Assembly: GCA_035557475.1 (NCBI GenBank)
Contig: DATMDV010000032.1
Coordinates: 1 to 14,893, forward strand
Length of the DNA stretch: 14,893 bases
Origin: JALOLG01 sp035557475
Lineage (GTDB): Bacteria; Actinomycetota; Acidimicrobiia; Acidimicrobiales; Ilumatobacteraceae
Direction: 5' to 3'
The notes under the pieces were generated by a model. That model was not told the DNA's origin. It made no database searches and worked only from the letters and a program-made list of their open reading frames with translations. Made by a program: the position numbers and the translations under genes. Positions within the stretch are counted from its first letter, which is position 1. Every line of letters begins with the position of its first letter. Shown here piece by piece: positions 7,093-14,750 of this stretch.

Positions 7093-8687
7093 GGACCGAT
7101 GGATTCCCCGAGGCGACCAACCAGCTCGGTGACGGCGGGATCGATGAAGTTGAACAGCAGGTGCGGATAGACGCCGAGCACGATGATCGCGATCAGGATC
7201 GGGATCCAGGCGATCCACTCGACGAGCGTGACGTCGTGCAGATCGTGGTCGCCGTGCTCGTGTTCGTCGTTGGGCGCGGCGCCGACCGCGTGCGCGGCGG
7301 GACCGTGTCCGGAGAACTCCTCGGTCGGCTCACCGAACGCCATCCGCTGGTACAGCCACAACAGGTACGACGCCGCCAGCACGGTGCCGATCGCGGCGAC
7401 CACCATGAACGTGCGGAACGTCTCCTCCGGCAGGCCGAACCCTGGGTTGTAGGCCGACAGGATCGCCGGGAACTCGCCCCAGAAGCCGGCGAGACCGGGC
7501 AGGCCGAGGGACGCCATCGCGCAGAAGCCGAGGATCCAGGCCAGCTTCGGGACTTGGGTGAGCAACCCCGACATCCGTTTGATCTCGAGCGTGTGGTAGC
7601 GGTGCTTCACCGAGCCGGCGATGAAGAACAACATGCCGGTGATCAACCCGTGGGCCACCATTCCGAACAGCGCGGCGTTGATGCCGAACGTGGTCAACGT
7701 CGAGATGCCGAGCATCACGAAGCCCATGTGGGCGACCGAGGAGAACGCGATCAGACGCTTCATGTCGGTCTGGGCGAGACAGCCGAGGGCGCCGTAGATG
7801 ATGCCGATCACGGCGAGCAAGCCGATCCACGGTGCCCACTCCACGGCCCCTTCCGGCAGCATCGGGATGGCGATGCGCACGAAGCCGTACGTGCCGAGCT
7901 TCAGGAGGATCGCGGCGAGGATCACCGAGCCCTGCGTCGGCGCCTCGGTATGGGCGTCGGGAAGCCAGGTGTGGAACGGGAACATCGGCACTTTCACCGC
8001 GAACCCGATGAACATCCCCGAGAAGATCCAGACCTGGACGTCCTTGTCGACGAGTGGTCCGGCCTCCACGAGGTGGGCGAAGCTGAAGCTCTGGGCGTCG
8101 GTCTGAAAGAACAGGGCCAGGAAGGCGACGAGCATCAGCGCCGAACCGAACATCGTGTAGAGGAAGAACTTCAGCGACGCGTATTGCCGGTTCTCGCCGC
8201 CCCACACGCCGATCATGAAGTACATCGGCAACAGCACGACCTCGAAGAACACGAAGAACAGGATCAGGTCCTGGGCGATGAACGTGCCGGCCATCCCGGT
8301 CTGGAGCACCAGCATCAGGATCAAGAACGCCTTCGCGTTCCCCGCCTCCGGCATGTTGTCCCACGTGTAGACGATCACGAGGAACGTGATCACCATCGAC
8401 AGGAAGTAGAGCGGCAGGCTGATGCCGTCGAGACCGACGATGTAGTTCGACTTGATGACCTCGATCCACTCGGTGTCGACGAAGAACTGCATCTTCGCCG
8501 ACTGGTCGTAGTCGAACTGGGTGAGCGTGTAGATCCCGACCCCCAACGTGGCGCCGGCCGTGACGAGCGCGATGACCTTGTGCCAGTACTCCTCCGACTT
8601 GGGGACGAAGAGCATCACGAGCACGCCGGCGAGTGGCAGGAAGGTGCCGACGCTCAACAGCCAGTTCTGGTCGGTGATGGTTTCCAT
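7089..8687 (-). CDS. nuoM: NADH-quinone oxidoreductase (complex I) subunit M
   Basis: Antiporter-like proton-pumping membrane subunit of complex I, 532 residues from the ATG at 8685-8687. Diagnostic elements are VGLDGISLPLYFLS (84-97), Glu149 in FFEVVLLPMYFMIG (147-160), Lys232 in KVPMFPFHTWLPDAH (232-246) and Lys263 in LLKLGTYGF; these appear to match E. coli NuoM Glu144, Lys234 and Lys265. The frame is open upstream to 8885, but those codons lie in nuoL and encode an Arg-rich sequence, so the ATG 14 nt after the nuoL stop is preferred; its Shine-Dalgarno (AGGGG, overlapping the nuoL stop) is weak and rather far away. An unusual histidine- and acid-rich loop occupies residues 459-485, just before the last membrane helix. 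The stop overlaps the nuoN start. Confidence 0.95.
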   Translation of the reverse strand: METITDQNWLLSVGTFLPLAGVLVMLFVPKSEEYWHKVIALVTAGATLGVGIYTLTQFDYDQSAKMQFFVDTEWIEVIKSNYIVGLDGISLPLYFLSMVITFLVIVYTWDNMPEAGNAKAFLILMLVLQTGMAGTFIAQDLILFFVFFEVVLLPMYFMIGVWGGENRQYASLKFFLYTMFGSALMLVAFLALFFQTDAQSFSFAHLVEAGPLVDKDVQVWIFSGMFIGFAVKVPMFPFHTWLPDAHTEAPTQGSVILAAILLKLGTYGFVRIAIPMLPEGAVEWAPWIGLLAVIGIIYGALGCLAQTDMKRLIAFSSVAHMGFVMLGISTLTTFGINAALFGMVAHGLITGMLFFIAGSVKHRYHTLEIKRMSGLLTQVPKLAWILGFCAMASLGLPGLAGFWGEFPAILSAYNPGFGLPEETFRTFMVVAAIGTVLAASYLLWLYQRMAFGEPTEEFSGHGPAAHAVGAAPNDEHEHGDHDLHDVTLVEWIAWIPILIAIIVLGVYPHLLFNFIDPAVTELVGRLGESIGP

Positions 8688-8701
8688 GGTCTGCGTTGCC
8701 C

Positions 8702-11182
8702 CTACACGTTGAGGATGACGAGCACGATGGCCGCCACGGCAGCGGCTCCGAAGAGAAGCGCGCCGTACTGGTTGACCTTGCCGGACTGCACGGGCTGGAG
8801 GGCGTGACCGCTTTCGGACGCCATCAGACCCGAGCCGTTGACCGCCCCGTCGACCACCCGCTGGTCGATGTTGCGGTAGACCCACTCACCCGAACGGCGC
8901 CCGAACTTGCCGGCGCCGTTGACGATGCCATCGAGCACGTGCTGGTTGGTCCAGTACGCGGCCCGGGCGATCGGATGGGCGATGCCGTGGACGATGACCT
9001 TCTCGTAAAGGTGATCGAGGTAGTACTTGTTGACGAGGAAGGTGTGACCCCAACGAGCCGGTGCGAAGCGGGTGGTGAGGCCCTTGAGGGCGAACCGGTC
9101 GCGGCTGAAGATGCCGATGCAGATCCACAGGCTGAGCAAACCGCCGAACGCGACGAGCAGGATCGAGGGCAGCGCCTTCGACCACTTGAACTCGGCGTGC
9201 GACAGCGAGGGCGCGAAGCACACCCCGCCGTGCGGGACGTCGAATCCGCAACCCGACGCGCCGTGCGCCTCTTCCTCGGCGCCTGCTTCTTCGGCATGCG
9301 TTTCCTCGGCCGCGACCTCTTCGCTCTCGGCCGGTGCTGTCTCACCCGACGCCGTGCCGTCGGATCCGACCGCGAGCATTGCCGTCGCCTCCGCAGCGGG
9401 CACTTCGACGCCACGCGGCTCGACCCACTCGGCGAACTTCTCGGTCTTGAACGGCGTCGCCGGGGCGTTGAGGTAGCCGGCGAACACGGCGCAGGTCGCG
9501 AGGATGATGAGCGGCGCGGTGATCCGCCACGGCGACTCGTGTGGACGCTCATGATGGTCGCCTCCGGCGACGACGGCTCCGCCGAACCCGTGTACGTCCG
9601 CGGCATGTTCATCGGTGTGGTCGTCGACGTGCGCCATCTCGTGCTCTTCACCGTGCTCGTCGCCATGGTGCTCACCGGCCGCGGCGCCGCGGGGTTTGCC
9701 GAAGAACGTGAGATACGTCGCGCGCGTCATGTAGGCGGCCGTCATCGCCGCGCCGATCAGACCGACGACGAAGAACACCGGGTAGCCGTTGTGGTCGGCG
9801 TTGTCGATGATCTCGTCCTTCGAGAAGAAGCCCGAGAAGAACGGCACGCCGCACAACGCGGCCGTCGCCAGGATCCACGTCCATGCCGTGATCGGCATCT
9901 TCTTGAACAGTCCGCCCATGTCCTTCTTCATGTCGAACGAGTGGTGCGAGCCGGAGTGGCTCACCGAGCCCGCACAGAGGAACAGGCAGCACTTGAAGAA
10001 CGCGTGGGTGAAGAGGTGGAACACGGCCGGCGTCCACGCCCCGACACCGAGACCCATCATCATGTAGCCGAGCTGCGACACGGTGGAGTAAGCGAGGACC
10101 CGCTTGATGTCGTTCTGGACGAACGCCAGCGCGGCCGCGATCACGATCGTGATGCCGCCGATGACGGCGATCAGGTTGACACCGCTGTCGAGGATGTCGA
10201 GCCCCTCGAAGAACACGGGATAGAGCCGGGCAACGAGGAACACCCCGGCCACGACCATCGTCGACGAGTGCAGCAGCGACGACACTGGCGTCGGGCCTGC
10301 CATCGCGTCGGGCAGCCACGTGTGCAGCGGGAACTGGCCGGACTTGCCGATGCAGGCGATGAACAACGCGATCGCCGCCCACAACAGGACGGTGTCGCTG
10401 CCGTCACCGGACAGCGCCCAGCCGGAGATGGCGTGGATGCTGAAGCCGTTCGAACCGCGTTCGGTGGCCCACGCGTTGGCGCCGAAGAAGAGGATGGCCG
10501 TTCCGACGAGCAGCCCGACGTCGCCGACGCGCACGGTGAGGAACGCCTTCACGGCGGCCCGGCTGTTGCCCGCGTCCTCCCACCAGTGCCCGATCAGGAG
10601 GAACGAGCACAGGCCCATGATCTCCCAGCCGAGGATCAGCTGCACCATGTTCTCGGCGAGGACCATCACGAGCATGCCGGCCGAGAACAAGGTGATGGCG
10701 GCGAAAAAGTGCGTGTACCGGCGGTCACCCTTGACGTACTCGGTCGAGTAGATCTGCACCAGCAGCGAGATGAACGCGACGAGGAACAGCAGCACGATCG
10801 CGAGTCCGTCGATGTGCTGACCGAGCCCGAACTCGAACCCACCGTTCTGCCACCAGACCCACTTGCGGATCACCGGTTCGATGAACGGCTCCGAGTGTCC
10901 CGCCTCCTGGGCGGCGGGGAACACGTTGCGGGCGAACCCGGCCGCCGCGGCGAGCGCGCCCTCGCTCTCGCCGTCGTGCGCCGAATCGACTCGCTGGATC
11001 CATTGGAACGCGGCGCCCGTGGCGATCACCAGCGACGCGGCCATGGTGGCGATCCCGACCTCGCTGCCCTGCATCGGCAACCGCTTGCCGACGAGCAGGA
11101 TGACGGCGAACCCGATGCCCGGGATGAGTGGGATCAACCACGCGTTCTCGAGAAACCACCCCGACGTCAAGACGGCCGGCAT
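8702..11182 (-). CDS. nuoL: NADH-quinone oxidoreductase (complex I) subunit L, extended form
   Basis: Distal antiporter-like subunit of complex I. The core is conserved: Glu187 in LGWEIMGLCSFLLIG (185-199), Lys280 in IGKSGQFPLHTWLPDA (278-293), Lys360 in NDIKRVLAYSTVSQLGYM, Lys397 in THAFFK and Lys455 in GFFSKDEI. Several of these appear to match E. coli NuoL Glu144, Lys229, Lys342 and Lys399. At 826 residues it is about 200 longer than typical NuoL. The extra length includes a His/Asp/Glu-rich loop (503-550), an Ala/Glu-rich low-complexity stretch (592-645) followed by a Cys-containing loop (Cys645, Cys655), and an N-terminal loop around 65-110. The C-terminus keeps the region of lateral and terminal helices. 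The ATG lies 1 nt after the nuoK stop, with AAGGG (11188-11192) 5 nt upstream. Confidence 0.95.
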   Translation of the reverse strand: MPAVLTSGWFLENAWLIPLIPGIGFAVILLVGKRLPMQGSEVGIATMAASLVIATGAAFQWIQRVDSAHDGESEGALAAAAGFARNVFPAAQEAGHSEPFIEPVIRKWVWWQNGGFEFGLGQHIDGLAIVLLFLVAFISLLVQIYSTEYVKGDRRYTHFFAAITLFSAGMLVMVLAENMVQLILGWEIMGLCSFLLIGHWWEDAGNSRAAVKAFLTVRVGDVGLLVGTAILFFGANAWATERGSNGFSIHAISGWALSGDGSDTVLLWAAIALFIACIGKSGQFPLHTWLPDAMAGPTPVSSLLHSSTMVVAGVFLVARLYPVFFEGLDILDSGVNLIAVIGGITIVIAAALAFVQNDIKRVLAYSTVSQLGYMMMGLGVGAWTPAVFHLFTHAFFKCCLFLCAGSVSHSGSHHSFDMKKDMGGLFKKMPITAWTWILATAALCGVPFFSGFFSKDEIIDNADHNGYPVFFVVGLIGAAMTAAYMTRATYLTFFGKPRGAAAGEHHGDEHGEEHEMAHVDDHTDEHAADVHGFGGAVVAGGDHHERPHESPWRITAPLIILATCAVFAGYLNAPATPFKTEKFAEWVEPRGVEVPAAEATAMLAVGSDGTASGETAPAESEEVAAEETHAEEAGAEEEAHGASGCGFDVPHGGVCFAPSLSHAEFKWSKALPSILLVAFGGLLSLWICIGIFSRDRFALKGLTTRFAPARWGHTFLVNKYYLDHLYEKVIVHGIAHPIARAAYWTNQHVLDGIVNGAGKFGRRSGEWVYRNIDQRVVDGAVNGSGLMASESGHALQPVQSGKVNQYGALLFGAAAVAAIVLVILNV

Positions 11183-11183
11183 G

Positions 11184-11483
11184 TCAGCCCTTCATCTCCG
11201 ACAGGCCGTCGAGCGAGATCGACTGCCGGTTGCGGTAGATCATCAGCACCATCGCCAACCCGACGCCGACCTCGGCGGCGGCAATCGCGATCACGAACAG
11301 CGCGAACACCTGGCCGTCGGTCGTGCCGTTCATCAGTGCGAAGGCGACGAGGTTGAGGTTGACCGCGTTGAGGATCAGCTCGATCGACATCAGCACGAGG
11401 ACCGCGTTGCGGCGGGCGATGACGCCGTAGACGCCGATGCAGAAGATCACCGCGGCGAGCAGCAGGAAGTTGGCGGCTAACAC
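11184..11483 (-). CDS. nuoK: NADH-quinone oxidoreductase (complex I) subunit K
   Basis: Small membrane subunit of complex I, 99 residues and three membrane helices, the normal size. The two buried glutamates required for proton transfer are present: Glu35 in LMSIELILNAVNLNLVAF (31-48) and Glu71 in IAIAAAEVGVGLA (65-77), matching E. coli Glu36 and Glu72. Translation starts at a GTG (11481-11483), 12 nt after the nuoJ stop, with a GGGA about 7 nt upstream. The stop is followed after 1 nt by the nuoL ATG, and the nuoK 3' end supplies the nuoL ribosome binding site. Confidence 0.95.
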   Translation of the reverse strand: MLAANFLLLAAVIFCIGVYGVIARRNAVLVLMSIELILNAVNLNLVAFALMNGTTDGQVFALFVIAIAAAEVGVGLAMVLMIYRNRQSISLDGLSEMKG

Positions 11484-11495
11484 GTTCGGTCCCGA

Positions 11496-12035
11496 TCAAT
11501 CCTTGCGGGCCAGGACGATGGCGCCGATGGCGGCGGCGAGCAGGACGAACGAGAGGGCGAGGAACGGCACCAGGTAGGGGCCGATGAAGTTGTCGCTGAG
11601 CTGCTCGGTCGGTGCCGGCCCACGGTCGACGATGACCGAGTCGTTGACACCCGGCAGCTCGTCGACGCCGTCGAGCACCGACCACGCGAGGACGCCGAAC
11701 AGCAACACCGCGACCGGGATCCCGAGCGCCCACGTCGGGTTGTTGACGTCGCGATCGCCGCCGATCTGGGCGCGCGTCAGCATGATTCCGAACAGGAACA
11801 GCACCATCACCGCCCCGATGTACACGAGGACCTGTGAGACGGCGACGAACTCGGCGGCGGCGAGGATGTACTGGGCGGCGACGCCGGCGAGCACGAGCAC
11901 CAACCACAGCGCGGCGTGCACGACGTCGTTCGTGCTCACGACCCTGACCGCAGCGACGATCATCATCAGCGCGATGACGCCGAACCCGACGTTCTGGGCG
12001 ACGTTGACATCGCCGACGGCGACGATCGCGCTCAC
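11496..12035 (-). CDS. nuoJ: NADH-quinone oxidoreductase (complex I) subunit J
   Basis: Membrane subunit of complex I (ND6 homologue), 179 residues with about five hydrophobic segments. The family region AAEFVAVSQVLVYIGAVMVL, with the pi-bulge helix important for coupling, is clear. The start is a GTG at 12033-12035 overlapping the nuoI stop as GTGA, with GGAG 8 nt upstream (revcomp of the Lys-rich nuoI end). The frame is open back to 12353, but that stretch lies within nuoI, encodes no membrane pattern and is rejected. A polar loop of about 35 residues (GVDELPGVNDSVIVDRGPAP and following) precedes the last helix. The gene ends 12 nt before nuoK. Confidence 0.93.
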   Translation of the reverse strand: MSAIVAVGDVNVAQNVGFGVIALMMIVAAVRVVSTNDVVHAALWLVLVLAGVAAQYILAAAEFVAVSQVLVYIGAVMVLFLFGIMLTRAQIGGDRDVNNPTWALGIPVAVLLFGVLAWSVLDGVDELPGVNDSVIVDRGPAPTEQLSDNFIGPYLVPFLALSFVLLAAAIGAIVLARKD

Positions 12036-12523
12036 TTCTTCTTCTCCGCGCCTGCTTCGAGCTCGGGGGCCTCCGGCACCGTCTCCATCCACTCGCCGAG
12101 CTTGGCCTTGTCGTGCAGCAAGTCGGCGATCCGCGGCTCGCTGTACTCGTACTCGGGGCTCCAGAACAGGGCGTCGAACGGGCACACCTCGACGCAGATG
12201 CCGCAGTACATGCACAGCGCGTAGTCGATGTCGAAGCGGTCGAGGTGGTTGACCTGCCGCGGCTTGCCGCCGGCCCGGCGCGGCGGGGCAAGCTGCTTGT
12301 GGCCTTCGATGTAGATGCACCAGTCGGGGCACGAGCGGGCGCAGAGCATGCACGCCGTGCAGTTGCCCTCGTGGAGGGCGATGACGCCGCGGGAGCGGGT
12401 GGGCGGGGATTCCTTCTCGTGCGGGTACTGCACGGTGTTGGCGCCGTTCTTGAACGTGCGCAGCATCGTGCCGAACGTGACGCCGAGGCCTTTGATCAGG
12501 CCGGGAACCTTCGGTTTAGCCAT
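12032..12523 (-). CDS. nuoI: NADH-quinone oxidoreductase (complex I) subunit I, 2x[4Fe-4S] ferredoxin-like
   Basis: Peripheral-arm subunit carrying two [4Fe-4S] clusters that relay electrons to the terminal cluster N2. Two complete CxxCxxCxxxCP motifs are present: Cys55, 58, 61 and 65, and Cys104, 107, 110 and 114. The protein has 163 residues, normal for the family, and ends in an acidic stretch and a short Lys run. The ATG at 12521-12523 shares one base with the nuoH stop (TGATG). Upstream codons in the same open frame, to 12646, lie inside nuoH and are not used. In the absence of nuoE, nuoF and nuoG nearby, these clusters may take electrons directly from a different donor module. Confidence 0.95.
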   Translation of the reverse strand: MAKPKVPGLIKGLGVTFGTMLRTFKNGANTVQYPHEKESPPTRSRGVIALHEGNCTACMLCARSCPDWCIYIEGHKQLAPPRRAGGKPRQVNHLDRFDIDYALCMYCGICVEVCPFDALFWSPEYEYSEPRIADLLHDKAKLGEWMETVPEAPELEAGAEKKK

Positions 12524-13581
12524 CAGACAGCCACCTTCAAGATCGCGGTCACGGCGATGTTGGCGAGCGACACCGGGATCAACACCTTCCAGGCGAAGCG
12601 CTGGAGCTGATCTTCCCGGAACCGGGGGTACGTGAACCGCACCCACATGATGATGAACGCCAGCAGCATCATCTTCGAGAACATGATGAGTGGACCGACG
12701 ACGTTCATCCAGTCATCGACCGAGTCGACCGTGGTCCAGTCGAACCACGCGAACGGAACGCCCCAGCCGCCGAGGAACAGCACCGACGCGATCAGCGCGA
12801 ACACGCCGGCGGTGGCAAATTCACCGATGAAGAAGATCAGGAAGCGGAAGCCCGAGTACTCGGTCATGTAGCCGGCGACGAGCTCGGACTCGGCGATCGG
12901 CATGTCGAACGGCGCCTGGGTGAGCTCGGCTTGGATCGAGATCATGAAGATGACGAAGCCGACGAACTGGGTGAGGACGAACGGGAACCCGACACCGTTC
13001 CATCCGAAGATCTCGCCGGTGTTCTGGGCGACGACGATGTCCTGCAGGTTCATCGACCCGGCTTGGATGACCACGCCGACGATCGCCAGCACCATCGGCA
13101 GCTCGTACGCGATCAGCTGTCCGGCGGCGCGCAGGCCGCCGAGGTACGAGTACTTGTTGGCGCTCGCGTACCCGGCGATGAGGATGCCGATCACCGACAC
13201 CGACCCGACCGCCATCGCGTAGAACGCGCCGGCCTCGAAGTTGGTGAACCACGCATCGGGACCGAACGGCACGACCGCCACGAGGAGGAACGTCGACGTG
13301 AGAACGACGATCGGCGCCATCTTGAAGATCGTGAGATCGGCCTTCTCCGGCGCGATGTCTTCTTTTTGCAGCCACTTGCCGACCTCGGCGACGAGCTGCA
13401 GTGAGCCGTACGGTCCGGCCTCCATCGGCCCCAGCCGGCTCTGCATGAACGACATCATCTTGAACAGGAAGACGTAGACGATCGTCCCGGCCGGCAACAG
13501 CACGGCGACGATCCCACCGAGGACGCGCAGCAGCGACTGCCCCCAGTACGGGATCTCGATCGCGACAACACTCACGCTCAT
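12523..13581 (-). CDS. nuoH: NADH-quinone oxidoreductase (complex I) subunit H
   Basis: Membrane subunit at the junction with the peripheral arm, forming much of the quinone channel and the first proton path; 352 residues. It shows SRLGPMEAGPYGSLQLVAE (48-66) followed by KWLQKED (69-75), and PFDMPIAESELVAGYMTEYS (224-243), the conserved quinone-loop segment. The latter deviates from the common NRxPFDLPEAE form: TQA replaces NRx and Ile229 replaces the first Glu. The ATG at 13579-13581 overlaps the nuoD stop as ATGA. It follows nuoD directly, whereas in 14-gene operons nuoE, nuoF and nuoG come between. The stop shares one base with the nuoI start. Confidence 0.95.
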   Translation of the reverse strand: MSVSVVAIEIPYWGQSLLRVLGGIVAVLLPAGTIVYVFLFKMMSFMQSRLGPMEAGPYGSLQLVAEVGKWLQKEDIAPEKADLTIFKMAPIVVLTSTFLLVAVVPFGPDAWFTNFEAGAFYAMAVGSVSVIGILIAGYASANKYSYLGGLRAAGQLIAYELPMVLAIVGVVIQAGSMNLQDIVVAQNTGEIFGWNGVGFPFVLTQFVGFVIFMISIQAELTQAPFDMPIAESELVAGYMTEYSGFRFLIFFIGEFATAGVFALIASVLFLGGWGVPFAWFDWTTVDSVDDWMNVVGPLIMFSKMMLLAFIIMWVRFTYPRFREDQLQRFAWKVLIPVSLANIAVTAILKVAV

Positions 13582-14750
13582 CGATCGATGTCACCCAGGA
13601 TGAAGTACAAGCTGGCGAGGATCGTGATGATGTCGGGAACGTAGACACCCTTCAGCACCCACGGCGTGACGGAGATGTTGTTGAAGCTCGCCGAGCGGAT
13701 CTTGACCCGGAACGGGCCGAGGTCGCCCTTGCTGACGACGTAGTACCCCATCTCGCCGAGCGGGTTCTCGGTCGACACCCAGGCCTCGCCCTCGGGCACC
13801 TTGATGATGCGCGGCACCTTGGCCATGATCGGGCCGGCCGGGATGCCGTCGAGCAGCTGGTCGACGATCTTGGTCGCCTCCCGCGTCTCCTGCAGACGCA
13901 CCCAGCAGCGGGCGAAGCTGTCGCCGTCGGGATGCGTCCAGACCTTGAAGTCGACCTTGTCCCACGCCATCGGGATGACCTGGTCGCGCCGGAGGTCCCA
14001 GTCGACCCCACTGGCGCGCAGGTTCGGACCCGAGAGTCCGTACTGCTTGGCGATCTCGGCCGGGATCACGCCGATGCCACGGGTGCGGCTCTGGAAGATC
14101 TCGTTGCCGAACAGCAGATCGTCCATCTCGTCGCAGAAGTTGCGCAGCTTGCGCATCACCTGCTTGGTCTCGTCGATCCAGCCCTTCGGGAGGTCTTCTT
14201 TGAGCCCACCGATCCGATCGAAGTTGGGATGGAAGCGACCGCCGGTTGCACCTTCGATGAGGTTCAGCACGTACTCGCGATCGCGGAACGCGAGGAACAC
14301 CGGCGTGATCGCCCCGAGCTGCACGCCCAGGTCGCCGAGGAACAGTCCGACGTTGGCGATCCGTGACAGTTCGAACAGGATCGTGCGGATCCACTGCGCG
14401 CGAGGCGGCGCCTCGACGTCCATCAGCTTCTCGGCGGCGAGGATGAACGGCACCTCGTTGGCGAAGCTGCCGAGCCAGTCGATGCGGTTGATGAGCGTCG
14501 TCACCTGCGGGAACGTGCGCACCTCGGTGAGCTTCTCGTAGCCGCGGTGCATGTACCCCGCCGACGGCTCGGCCCACACCACCTGCTCGCCATCGAGCCG
14601 GGCGATGATCCGCAACGTCCCGTGCGTCGCCGGATGCTGGGGCCCGATGTTGAGCGTCATCCCCTCCGTCTCGAGCTCCACGTTCAACCGCGCATCAGCC
14701 GCCTGCGCCGCAATGTAAGAAAGCCGCTGCCGATCCGAGAGCACTGTCAT
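13578..14750 (-). CDS. nuoD: NADH-quinone oxidoreductase (complex I) subunit D
   Basis: The 49-kDa-type subunit, related to the large subunit of [NiFe] hydrogenases, which with NuoB forms the quinone-reduction site near cluster N2. It has 390 residues, a usual length. The motif LNIGPQHPATHGTLRI (33-48) contains His43, equivalent to Thermus His38 and bovine His59. MHRGYEKL (67-74) contains Arg69, equivalent to bovine Arg85, the NDUFAF7 methylation site. At position 92 there is Trp (RIDW) where the quinone-binding Tyr (Thermus Tyr87, bovine Tyr108) is expected; the TGG codon is at 14475-14477. The C-terminus (SLYFILGDIDR) also differs from the common SIDPVMGEVDR form but keeps the terminal GDIDR. 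The ATG shares one base with the stop of the preceding gene (TGATG), and the stop overlaps nuoH. Confidence 0.95.
   Translation of the reverse strand: MTVLSDRQRLSYIAAQAADARLNVELETEGMTLNIGPQHPATHGTLRIIARLDGEQVVWAEPSAGYMHRGYEKLTEVRTFPQVTTLINRIDWLGSFANEVPFILAAEKLMDVEAPPRAQWIRTILFELSRIANVGLFLGDLGVQLGAITPVFLAFRDREYVLNLIEGATGGRFHPNFDRIGGLKEDLPKGWIDETKQVMRKLRNFCDEMDDLLFGNEIFQSRTRGIGVIPAEIAKQYGLSGPNLRASGVDWDLRRDQVIPMAWDKVDFKVWTHPDGDSFARCWVRLQETREATKIVDQLLDGIPAGPIMAKVPRIIKVPEGEAWVSTENPLGEMGYYVVSKGDLGPFRVKIRSASFNNISVTPWVLKGVYVPDIITILASLYFILGDIDR

Noticed and set aside
7093..7218. Longer N-terminus for nuoN
   Set aside because: The extra residues are Arg/His-rich, lie in the nuoM coding region and would delay the first membrane helix; the GTGA overlap start is better.
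8696..11356. 886-codon open frame on the plus strand opposite nuoL, and similar long frames opposite nuoM, nuoN and kup
   Set aside because: They are Arg/His/Asp-rich mirror frames typical of high-GC DNA; the opposite strand carries clearly recognisable conserved proteins.
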